From Actinomycetes bacterium (GTDB taxonomy: Bacteria > Actinomycetota > Acidimicrobiia > Acidimicrobiales > RAAP-2): a stretch of DNA of 6,830 nucleotides. A program made the position numbers and the translations under genes. Under the pieces are notes generated by a model. That model was given only the letters and a program-made list of their open reading frames with translations, made no database searches and had not been told where the DNA came from. The stretch is taken from assembly GCA_021800645.1 (NCBI GenBank), contig JAJYYT010000111.1:1-6830 (forward strand). The letters are read 5' to 3'. Positions 1 through 5,353 of this stretch are shown piece by piece (positions within the stretch are counted from its first letter, which is position 1; every line of letters begins with the position of its first letter).

Positions 1-17
1 AGCGCTCGGCGAGTTGA

Positions 18-257
18 ACCTGCTCGGCCTCGACGGACTCCGCGGCCGCGATGAAGCTCGACCAATCCAGCATCGGCTCCTGCGCTTGCCCGTCGACGAC
101 GACGATGTGCGAGAGGGTCGGTGCGGGCGCCAGCGAGTCCCGCTCCCGTGTGCGCTGGCCGGTCGTGGGAAGACTGGTCGGCGCATGGGTGGTCACGCTG
201 CCCGCGAGCGTCGGACTGGCTGCTCTGGCGAGCGCGCTGTGGCGGTTGGCGTCGTGA
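18..257 (+). pseudogene. C-terminal remnant of a PiT-family phosphate transporter (probably truncated or frameshifted)
   Basis: The reading frame ending with TGA at 255-257 closes with VRWPVVGRLVGAWVVTLP followed by an Ala/Leu-rich hydrophobic stretch. That is the typical end of PiT inorganic phosphate permeases: a loop with VRW, then a last membrane helix with AWVxTLPA. Just upstream, PSTTT then VGAGAS resembles the PVSTTH...GVGA signature, but about three residues are missing between the two parts and the histidine is absent. The frame is closed by TGA at 15-17 and none of the three forward frames reads as transporter before about 85. An internal ATG at 51 would give only 68 residues, too little for a transporter (usually 330 or more). 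The following gene encodes the usual PiT partner (DUF47), which supports the family call. It may be a decayed gene or an intact gene broken by sequence errors; the rest lies outside the window. Confidence 0.45.
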
Positions 258-273
258 TCGGGAGCCTCGCGCG

Positions 274-939
274 GTGAGCGTCGTCCGGCGCCAGCGGCTG
301 GCCGTGGGGGTGGCCCGCTTCGCGAGGGACCTGGCGGGGCGCAGCTCGTCTCGGCTCCTCACACTGCTCGTGGACCAGCTCGATGCCACCTCCCTCGGGG
401 TCACGCTGGTCTCGCGGCTTGCCGCCGGGGAGGTGTCGCCCGCGCAGGCACGCGACGAGATGCGCGAGCTCGAGCATGCCGGCGACGACTCGCGTGCCGA
501 GCTGGTCGGCCACATCGGGAGGGTGCTGAGCACCCCGATCGACCCCGAGGACCTCTTCCGCCTCTCGCGCTCGATCGACGACGTGCTCGACAACCTCCGC
601 GACTTCGTGCGCGAGGTGGACCTGTACCACCCTGAGGACCTCGCGCTCGAGGCTCCGCTCATCCGTGCGCTGGCTGACGGCGTCGAGTCCATGCGCACAG
701 CGGTTGCAGAGCTGCGTGCGCCTCGCGGCAACGCGCGTGAGGCGACGCTCGCCACGCGCAAGGCGGCAGGCGGGACTCGCCGCCTCTACCAGCAGCAAGT
801 CGCGGCGCTGTTCGACCTTCCCCTCGACGCCGAGACCCTGAAGCACCGTGAGCTCCTCCGGCGGCTCGACGTCGTGGGACTTCGGCTCGGGGAGGCTGCC
901 GACGCGCTCGCCGACGGCGCGCTCAAGCGGAGCCGCTGA
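274..939 (+). CDS. DUF47 family PhoU-like protein (putative PiT accessory/regulatory protein)
   Basis: A soluble all-helical protein of 221 residues, the normal length for DUF47/PhoU-like proteins. These are usually encoded beside PiT phosphate transporters and are thought to modulate them. Visible signatures are the metal-site motif ELEHAGDD at residues 65-72, then the family core STPIDPEDLFRL (86-97) and SIDDVLDNLRDF (100-111). The second PhoU-like half (about 185-215, LKHRELLRRLDVVGLRLGEAADAL) keeps the heptad pattern but lacks several acidic metal ligands expected there, so one metal cluster may be weak. The GTG start at 274 is chosen because it has GGGAG at 260-264 with 9-bp spacing and lies 16 bp after the preceding stop. 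The open frame extends upstream to 121, but that part overlaps the transporter remnant and has no family resemblance. The family call is firm; that it regulates the adjacent transporter is inference from context. Confidence 0.88.
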   Translation: MSVVRRQRLAVGVARFARDLAGRSSSRLLTLLVDQLDATSLGVTLVSRLAAGEVSPAQARDEMRELEHAGDDSRAELVGHIGRVLSTPIDPEDLFRLSRSIDDVLDNLRDFVREVDLYHPEDLALEAPLIRALADGVESMRTAVAELRAPRGNAREATLATRKAAGGTRRLYQQQVAALFDLPLDAETLKHRELLRRLDVVGLRLGEAADALADGALKRSR

Positions 940-971
940 GCCTCCTCGGGTCCGTGGGCAACGGCCGGAGA

Positions 972-986
972 GGGCCTGAGCGGCCC
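972..986 (+). terminator. Weak GC hairpin after the DUF47 gene
   Basis: GGGCC (972-976) can pair with GGCCC (982-986) across a 5-nt loop, 33 bp after the DUF47 stop. There is no T-tract, so it is not a classical intrinsic terminator. It is the only terminator-like structure I see between the DUF47 gene and the importer operon, and in GC-rich DNA such stems arise often by chance. Confidence 0.2.
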
Positions 987-999
987 GGCGACCGCCTCC

Positions 1000-1043
1000 G
1001 TGAACGGCCGGTGACGTGCAAGTGAACCCAGGGTGATCACGGC
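1000..1043 (-). promoter_or_regulatory. Four-unit 11-bp direct repeat resembling an actinobacterial Pho box
   Basis: GTGA occurs on the + strand at 1000, 1011, 1022 and 1033, exactly 11 bp apart. The + strand units are GTGAACGGCCG, GTGACGTGCAA, GTGAACCCAGG and GTGATCACGGC. On the - strand each carries TCAC, and two carry GTTCAC in full. This matches the 11-bp direct-repeat architecture of PhoP boxes in Streptomyces (GTTCACC-type units) and more generally of OmpR-family response regulators. The array begins 60 bp after the DUF47 stop and ends 115 bp before the binding-protein start, and it sits in a phosphorus-uptake locus. The repeat spacing is a direct observation; PhoP or RegX3 binding is inference. 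The TCAC units read away from the importer genes, so whether binding activates or represses is open. No fifth GTGA lies in phase at 989 or 1044. Confidence 0.6.
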
Positions 1044-1051
1044 GAGGCTCC

Positions 1052-1067
1052 ATAGCCTGCGGGCTAT
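1052..1067 (+). promoter_or_regulatory. Perfect 6-bp inverted repeat with possible -10 elements
   Basis: ATAGCC (1052-1057) and GGCTAT (1062-1067) are perfect inverted arms around a 4-nt centre, starting 9 bp after the 11-bp repeat array. Two hexamers fit the loose actinobacterial -10 pattern TAnnnT: TAGCCT at 1053-1058 and TATCGT at 1065-1070. Pho-type promoters often use the regulator box in place of a -35, with the -10 about 10 bp further on, which would favour 1053-1058. The arms could instead form an operator or a small mRNA leader hairpin. The transcription start is not determined. Confidence 0.3.
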
Positions 1068-1074
1068 CGTCGGC

Positions 1075-1090
1075 ATGGCTCGATCGCCAT
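1075..1090 (+). repeat. ATGGC-N6-GCCAT inverted repeat in the leader of the importer operon
   Basis: ATGGC (1075-1079) and GCCAT (1086-1090) form a 5-bp inverted repeat around six bases. The same arms recur with a 1-bp centre at 5266-5276, upstream of the aldehyde dehydrogenase gene. This could be a transcription factor site or a leader hairpin; the arms are short, so chance is possible. Confidence 0.25.
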
Positions 1091-1099
1091 CACGCGCCA

Positions 1100-1117
1100 G
1101 GTTGCCACGGGTTGACA
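1100..1117 (+). promoter_or_regulatory. Tandem GGTTGCCA / GGTTGACA, including a consensus -35-like TTGACA
   Basis: GGTTGCCA (1100-1107) and GGTTGACA (1110-1117) match at 7 of 8 positions and are 10 bp apart. The second contains TTGACA (1112-1117), the sigma-70 type -35 consensus. However, 16-18 bp downstream I find only GC-rich sequence and no acceptable -10, and the start codon is just 41 bp past TTGACA. A promoter here is therefore weakly supported; a tandem regulator half-site is the alternative. Confidence 0.25.
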
Positions 1118-1158
1118 ATAGGCAGTGCGAACGAGCCCGATCGAAGGGGGGCCATGTC

Positions 1159-2211
1159 ATGCGAAGTCGGTGGTTGCGTCTGCAGTTGGCAGGAGTCGCA
1201 GCGCTCCTGTTGGGGGCGTCGGGATCATTGGTCGGCTGGTCGCCGAGCGGTGCTTCGACGTCCAGTCTCGGGTCGTCCGTGACGATCTACGAGGCGACAG
1301 GCGCCGAACCCTGGTTCAACGCGGAGTTTGCGCAGTTCGAGAGCAAGTACCATGTCCACGTCAACATCGTGGACACAGGGAGCGGGGCGCTCACCAGCCG
1401 GGCCCTTCTCGAGAAAGCGCACCCGCAGGCCGACGTCCTCGTGGCGCTTCCTCCCTTCATCGAGGAGGCGGCGGAGAAGGGCATCCTCGCCCCGACCCAT
1501 TTCGCGGACGAGAGGACAGCCCAGCCGACGACAGGCCACGGGTACTGGTACGCGCTGATCAACAACTACGAGAACTTCATCTACAACCCGACGCTCGTGA
1601 AGCCGGCGCCCACCACCTGGAAGGACCTTCTGACAAAGAGGTTCGCCGGCAAGATCAGCTACTCGAACCCGACCACCGCCGGTGACGGCTTCGCGGTCCT
1701 CTGGGTGCTCCAACAGGAGTACGGGCTGAGTGACGCGCTGAAGTACTTGAAGCAGCTCGAGGCCAACGTGTCGGCCCACCCGCCGGGCACCGGCGCCCAG
1801 GACGCGCTCGTGAGCAAGGGCGAGGACCTCGTCGCGAACGGCGACGTCCAGATGGACCTGTCCGATGCCCATCACGGAGACAACATCAAGGTCTGGTTCC
1901 CCGAGGACACAAAGGGCCAGAAAGAGACCTTCTCGGACCCGTATGCCGCGGGGCTCGTCAAGAACGCGCCGAACGCCGCGGCTGGCAAGGCGCTGTTGAA
2001 CTTCCTGTTCTCCACAAGCGCACAGGACCAGATCCCGTCGCTGTGCTTCGGACTGCCGGGCCGCGTGAACGTGCATCCGAAGTCCGCGGTGTACACGGAG
2101 TGGAAGAACCTGCTGAAGGGTGTGAAGATCTTCCCCGTGACATGGAAGCAGGTCGTGAAAGAGCAGGCCTCGCTGCTCAAGGACTGGAGCACGCAGGTCG
2201 AAGGGGCTTGA
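1159..2211 (+). CDS. phnS: ABC transporter substrate-binding protein, 2-aminoethylphosphonate (PhnS-like) type
   Basis: Periplasmic-type ligand-binding protein of 350 residues, predicted to be exported and to deliver 2-aminoethylphosphonate or a related compound to the permeases encoded downstream. The N-terminus has Arg residues and a hydrophobic stretch (8-26) typical of a Sec signal, with cleavage plausible near residues 32-33. There is no lipobox cysteine; the only Cys is residue 296. The mature part follows the PhnS pattern I recall from Salmonella: VTIYEATG (41-48), PQADVLVALPPFIEEAA (89-105), NNYENFIYNP (135-144), KISYSNPTTAGDG (165-177), LVSKGEDLVANGDVQMDL (217-234) and PYAAGLVKNAP (261-271). 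ATG 1159 is chosen for its strong GAAGGGGGG ribosome site (1143-1151) and because the signal peptide starts there; the open frame extends upstream to 1033 through the promoter region. The next gene begins 2 bp after the stop. The alternative reading is a Fe(III)- or spermidine-type binding protein of the same superfamily; the substrate is inferred. Confidence 0.85.
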   Translation: MRSRWLRLQLAGVAALLLGASGSLVGWSPSGASTSSLGSSVTIYEATGAEPWFNAEFAQFESKYHVHVNIVDTGSGALTSRALLEKAHPQADVLVALPPFIEEAAEKGILAPTHFADERTAQPTTGHGYWYALINNYENFIYNPTLVKPAPTTWKDLLTKRFAGKISYSNPTTAGDGFAVLWVLQQEYGLSDALKYLKQLEANVSAHPPGTGAQDALVSKGEDLVANGDVQMDLSDAHHGDNIKVWFPEDTKGQKETFSDPYAAGLVKNAPNAAAGKALLNFLFSTSAQDQIPSLCFGLPGRVNVHPKSAVYTEWKNLLKGVKIFPVTWKQVVKEQASLLKDWSTQVEGA

Positions 2212-2213
2212 CG

Positions 2214-3440
2214 GTGGCGTCTTCGGCGCACGTCGCCGAGACGGCCGACGCCGTGCCACCGGGCGCCGGTGGGGTCTCGGCCGTCGCTGCCGGCGTAGTC
2301 GGCGCGCCTGTGGCAGGGCGGCGCACGGAGCGCGCGCTGCGCTCCCGAGGCCGCGCCCGCGCCGCTGCCCATCACGCAACCGGCGTCTCCTTCGAGCAGG
2401 TGCAGGTCGCGTACAAGCGCACGGTGGTGCTCGAGGACTTCTGCCTCGGGGTCGAGCCCGGAGAATTCTTCGCGATGCTGGGTCCGAGCGGGTCGGGCAA
2501 GACGACGGCGCTCCGGGCGGTGGCAGGCTTCGTGAAGCTCACCTCCGGCCGTCTGCTCATCGGCAACCGGGACGTTGCGATGCTGCCCCCCTACCGCAGG
2601 GACGTGGGCATGGTCTTCCAGCAGTACGCACTGTTCCCGCACATGACCGTCGAGGAGAACGTTCGGTTCGGGCTGACGGCGCGTCACTGGAAGCGGGCCC
2701 GTGCCAACGAGCGCGTCGCGGAGGTGCTGTCCCTCGTCGGCATGGGAGCCTACGGGGGCCGTCAGCCCCGCGAGCTGTCCGGCGGCCAGCAGCAGCGTGT
2801 GGCGATCGCTCGCGCGCTGGCGGTGGAGCCGAAGGTGCTGCTCTTGGACGAGCCGCTCTCCGCGCTCGACGCGCAGCTGCGGATCGGCATGCGCGAGGAG
2901 CTCGCAGCGCTCCACGCGAGGCTGCCGGACCAGACGATCCTCTACGTCACCCACGACCAGGAGGAGGCCATGCAGCTCGCCGACCGGGTCGCAGTCCTCC
3001 ACGACGGCCAGCTGGTCGAGGTCGGCACGCCTCGCGAGCTCTACGAGCGACCGCGCAGGCGCTTCACCGCCGGCTTCGTCGGCGTGACGAACCTCCTCGA
3101 GGTCCAAGCGCTGCCCGAGACGTTCGCCGCGACACGCGTGCGCGTGCGGTTGGGTGCGGCCGAGATCGTCGCGATCGCGCACGAGCGTCCCCGGCCGGGA
3201 ACCGGCCTTTTGTGCCTGCGTCCCGCTCACCTGCACTTCGATCGTCCTGGCGCGCAGAACCACGTCTCGGGCACGGTCCGGGAGGTCTCCTGGCGCGGGC
3301 CGACGCTCCACGTCGTGGTCGCCGTCGGGGACCAGTCGGTGAAGGTCGACGTCCAAGCCCACGCACCGTGCCCGGCCGTCGGGGACACGGCCGACATCGG
3401 CTTCAGCGTGGACGCGGCCGTGCTCCTCGATCCCGAGTGA
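2214..3440 (+). CDS. phnT: ABC transporter ATP-binding protein, 2-aminoethylphosphonate importer (PhnT-like)
   Basis: Cytoplasmic ATPase of 408 residues that would power the importer. It has a complete nucleotide-binding domain: Walker A GPSGSGKTT (90-98), Q-loop VFQQYALFPH (134-143), signature LSGGQQQR (188-195), Walker B VLLLDEP (208-214), D-loop SALD (216-219) and switch histidine H247 in THDQEEA. A C-terminal TOBE-type regulatory domain (about 295-405) marks the MalK/PotA/FbpC/PhnT group. GTG 2214 is chosen because GAAGGGG (2200-2206) sits 7 bp upstream and the gap to the preceding stop is 2 bp. The first ~55 residues form an Ala/Arg/Gly-rich extension before the first strand of the ATPase; family members usually lack it. 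In-frame GTG codons at 2253 and 2310 are alternative starts that would shorten it. The domain call is certain; substrate specificity rests on the operon. Confidence 0.88.
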   Translation: MASSAHVAETADAVPPGAGGVSAVAAGVVGAPVAGRRTERALRSRGRARAAAHHATGVSFEQVQVAYKRTVVLEDFCLGVEPGEFFAMLGPSGSGKTTALRAVAGFVKLTSGRLLIGNRDVAMLPPYRRDVGMVFQQYALFPHMTVEENVRFGLTARHWKRARANERVAEVLSLVGMGAYGGRQPRELSGGQQQRVAIARALAVEPKVLLLDEPLSALDAQLRIGMREELAALHARLPDQTILYVTHDQEEAMQLADRVAVLHDGQLVEVGTPRELYERPRRRFTAGFVGVTNLLEVQALPETFAATRVRVRLGAAEIVAIAHERPRPGTGLLCLRPAHLHFDRPGAQNHVSGTVREVSWRGPTLHVVVAVGDQSVKVDVQAHAPCPAVGDTADIGFSVDAAVLLDPE

Positions 3441-3464
3441 CGTCGGGAACGGGCTCGTGAGGCG

Positions 3465-4388
3465 GTGACTCAGCTCGTCGCGACCCCCGACGTCGCCGCG
3501 CCTGCACCGCAGCGCCCGGCACCATCTGTAAAGACGCGCAGTCGGGGAGCCCGCCTGCTGCGGTCCGTCGCCTCGATCGCGCCGCCGCTCGTCGTGCTCG
3601 GCTTGTCGTTCGTCTACCCGATCGTGTTGCTCGCTCGGCGATCGTTGTCGCCTTCCACAGGAACCGGATGGACCCTCAGCCAGTACCAGGGGCTCGCGCG
3701 CTCGGCGATCTTCCTGCACTCGCTCGTCACGACGGTGGAGATCGCGGGCAGCGCGACCGTCGGCTGCGTCGTGCTCGGCCTCCTGCTCTCGCTCTCGCTC
3801 TCGTTCATGGCGTTCCGAGGCGGCGGCATCATCGGCCGGCTGGTGGACGTGGTGATCGCGTTCCCCTCGTTCCTGATCGTCCTCGCCTTCATCTTCTTGT
3901 ACGGCTCGACCGGCGCGGTGAACGTGGGCCTCGAGCACCTCTTCGGCCTGTCACAACCGCCGATCGGCTTCCTCTACTCTCCGGTGGGCTCGGTGTGCGC
4001 GGAGATCGTCTACTACACGCCGTTCGTGATGCGCCCGATGCTCGCGGCGTTCTCCCAGATGGACGAGCACCTGATCGAGGCAGCCGCGAACCTCGGAGCA
4101 AGACCGTGGCGAGTCGTCGCCCGCGTCGTGCTCCCCTACGGCGTCCCGAGCCTCCTCGCTGGCGGAAGCCTCGCGCTCGTGCTCACCGTGAACGAGTTCG
4201 GGATCAATCTCTTTCTCGGGGCCAAGAGCGTCACCACGCTCCCTCTGCTCATCTACAGCTATGCGATCCTCCAGATCAACCTGCCGACGGCGGCCGCGAT
4301 CGCGCTGGTGAACGCAGTGCTGTCGTTCGGCCTCTACGCGATCTACCGCTCGCTGACCGGGAAGGTGGTCCGTGCTCGTCTGGTCTAG
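3465..4388 (+). CDS. phnU: ABC transporter permease, 2-aminoethylphosphonate importer (PhnU-like)
   Basis: Integral membrane protein of 307 residues, one of two permeases forming the channel. After a ~30-residue polar N-terminus come about six hydrophobic segments (roughly 37-57, 88-116, 124-147, 172-195, 228-251 and 274-295). The cytoplasmic EAA loop that docks on the ATPase is clear: EAAANLGARPWRVVARVVLP at residues 205-224. The start is a GTG at 3465, 24 bp after the ATPase stop. GAGG (3459-3462) lies only 2 bp from it, so the ribosome site is poor, and translation may depend on coupling to the gene before. No better in-frame start exists before the first membrane helix. The 3' end overlaps the next gene by 17 bp. 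It belongs to the binding-protein-dependent permease family; the phosphonate specificity is inferred from gene order S-T-U-V. Confidence 0.85.
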   Translation: MTQLVATPDVAAPAPQRPAPSVKTRSRGARLLRSVASIAPPLVVLGLSFVYPIVLLARRSLSPSTGTGWTLSQYQGLARSAIFLHSLVTTVEIAGSATVGCVVLGLLLSLSLSFMAFRGGGIIGRLVDVVIAFPSFLIVLAFIFLYGSTGAVNVGLEHLFGLSQPPIGFLYSPVGSVCAEIVYYTPFVMRPMLAAFSQMDEHLIEAAANLGARPWRVVARVVLPYGVPSLLAGGSLALVLTVNEFGINLFLGAKSVTTLPLLIYSYAILQINLPTAAAIALVNAVLSFGLYAIYRSLTGKVVRARLV

Positions 4389-5166
4389 ACGCTGGCAGCG
4401 AGCCATCCGGGTGGTCACCCTCGCGGTGATCCTCCTCGTGTTCGTCCTCCCCTTCGTGGTGATCGTCGTCGCGAGCTTCGCCGGACAGTGGAACGGGGTG
4501 CTGCCCTCCGACATGGGCGTGCAGAATTACGTGCATCCCACAGCCGACGTGACCGGTGCCCTCGTCGTCAGCCTCGTCACGGCGTTCTCCGCCACGGTGG
4601 CCGCCAACGTCTTCGGCGGCTGGGCCGCCCTGGTCGCTCGCAGGTTCGGTCGCGGAGTGCGCCGATCGCTCGACGTCGTGTACTTCATGCCGATCGCCGT
4701 GCCCTCGGTCGTGATCGGACTGAGCCTGCTCGTGGCCTACAGCGAGCCGCCGGTGGTGCTCGACGGCCAGGCGGTGCTCGTGATCATCGCCCACACCGTG
4801 ATCATCACGCCGTTCGCGTACAGCGCCATCTCCGCGGGCCTGGCCCAGCTCGACCCCGCCTACGAGCAGGTGGCCGGGAACCTCGGGGCGAGCCCGGCTC
4901 GTGTCCTGACGAGAGTGACCCTGCCGCTCGTGCTGCCGAGCGTCATGGCCGGCGCCGCGTTGTGCTTCGCGCTGTCCATCGGCGAGCTGGGCGCGACGTC
5001 GATGGTGTACCCGCCGACCTGGCAGACGATGCCCGTGAACATCTACAGCCTCGCCGAGCGCGGCTACTACCTCGGCGCCGCGGAGCTCTCGGTCGTGCTG
5101 CTCGCCACGGCCCTCGTCGTGCTCGTCCTCAGCCTGCGCGTGCGGACCCGGGCCGTCGTGCGGTGA
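4372..5166 (+). CDS. phnV: ABC transporter permease, 2-aminoethylphosphonate importer (PhnV-like)
   Basis: Second membrane subunit, 264 residues, close to the usual length of PhnV. Hydrophobic segments lie near residues 13-36, 63-86, 100-124, 133-155, 186-208 and 236-256. The ATPase-docking loop reads EQVAGNLGASPARVLTRVTLP (165-185), a variant in which the EAA triad is EQV but the G and LP positions are kept. It is followed by FALSIGELGATSMVYPP (199-215), the conserved IGExGAT block of this permease family. The start is GTG 4372 with GGGAAGG (4359-4365) 6 bp upstream; it overlaps the previous gene by 17 bp, so the two permeases are probably translationally coupled. A 187-bp gap follows, which suggests the importer operon may end here or that the next gene has extra control. 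Confidence 0.85.
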   Translation: MLVWSRRWQRAIRVVTLAVILLVFVLPFVVIVVASFAGQWNGVLPSDMGVQNYVHPTADVTGALVVSLVTAFSATVAANVFGGWAALVARRFGRGVRRSLDVVYFMPIAVPSVVIGLSLLVAYSEPPVVLDGQAVLVIIAHTVIITPFAYSAISAGLAQLDPAYEQVAGNLGASPARVLTRVTLPLVLPSVMAGAALCFALSIGELGATSMVYPPTWQTMPVNIYSLAERGYYLGAAELSVVLLATALVVLVLSLRVRTRAVVR

Positions 5167-5193
5167 CAAAAGAGGGCGACCGGCCGAAGCCCC

Positions 5194-5230
5194 GAGCTCG
5201 CAGCGGGCGGGCGGCAACGCGAGCTTGCAG
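5194..5230 (+). repeat. Imperfect direct repeat GAGCTCGCAG / GAGCTTGCAG
   Basis: GAGCTCGCAG (5194-5203) and GAGCTTGCAG (5221-5230) match at 9 of 10 bases and are 27 bp apart, in the gap after the second permease. No function is evident. Confidence 0.25.
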
Positions 5231-5265
5231 ATCCGAAGCGCCAGAGCGTGGAGCGCGAGTCGTAA

Positions 5266-5276
5266 ATGGCGGCCAT
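5266..5276. promoter_or_regulatory. 11-bp perfect palindrome ATGGC-G-GCCAT
   Basis: ATGGC and GCCAT flank a single G. The same arms with a 6-bp centre occur at 1075-1090 upstream of the importer operon. It is a possible operator, but the differing spacers argue against one protein reading both sites. Confidence 0.25.
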
Positions 5277-5292
5277 CGACAAGTTCGGGTTG

Positions 5293-5311
5293 TCCAGCGA
5301 CGCGCGCTGGA
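5293..5311 (+). terminator. 7-bp-stem hairpin between the second permease and the dehydrogenase
   Basis: TCCAGCG (5293-5299) pairs perfectly with CGCTGGA (5305-5311) around a 5-nt loop. It is the strongest stem in the 5167-5353 gap, 127 bp after the permease stop and 43 bp before the dehydrogenase start. It has no T-tract, so it may be a 3' stabilising or attenuating hairpin, or an operator, rather than a true terminator. Confidence 0.3.
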
Positions 5312-5319
5312 GCAAGGTT

Positions 5320-5352
5320 GACGTGAGGTGGCCGACGTGAAGGTGGACGTGA
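5320..5352 (+). repeat. Three GACGTGA direct repeats ahead of the aldehyde dehydrogenase
   Basis: GACGTGA occurs at 5320-5326, 5334-5340 and 5346-5352, followed by GGTGG, AGGTG and GATGA respectively. The spacings are 14 and 12 bp, so this is not the strict 11-bp phase seen at 1000-1043, though the GTGA core is shared. The last copy abuts the ATG at 5354, and the purine-rich spacers (for example GAAGG at 5339-5343) may also serve as the ribosome site. It could be a small tandem duplication, a degenerate regulator array or both. Confidence 0.35.
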
Positions 5353-5353
5353 G

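Noticed and set aside
121..273. Upstream extension of the DUF47 open frame to an ATG at 121
   Set aside because: The extension overlaps the transporter remnant, is Arg/Trp/Cys-rich without family similarity, and a well-placed ribosome site supports GTG 274.
1000..1043. Reading the 11-bp repeat array as part of a CRISPR or integration site
   Set aside because: The units share only a 4-6-bp core at helical-turn spacing, which fits regulator binding and not CRISPR repeats or att sites.
193..1053. 286-codon open frame on the - strand over the DUF47 gene
   Set aside because: The + strand reading gives convincing DUF47 motifs, while the - strand translation is Arg/Glu-rich with no family resemblance.
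1033..1158. Upstream extension of the binding-protein frame
   Set aside because: It would run through the promoter region and bury the signal peptide 42 residues inside the protein; GAAGGGGGG at 1143-1151 marks ATG 1159 instead.
1872..3938. 688-codon open frame on the - strand
   Set aside because: It is antisense to the binding-protein, ATPase and permease genes, which have clear family motifs. Its translation is dominated by Arg, Asp, His and Glu in low-complexity runs, as expected for the reverse of high-GC codons.
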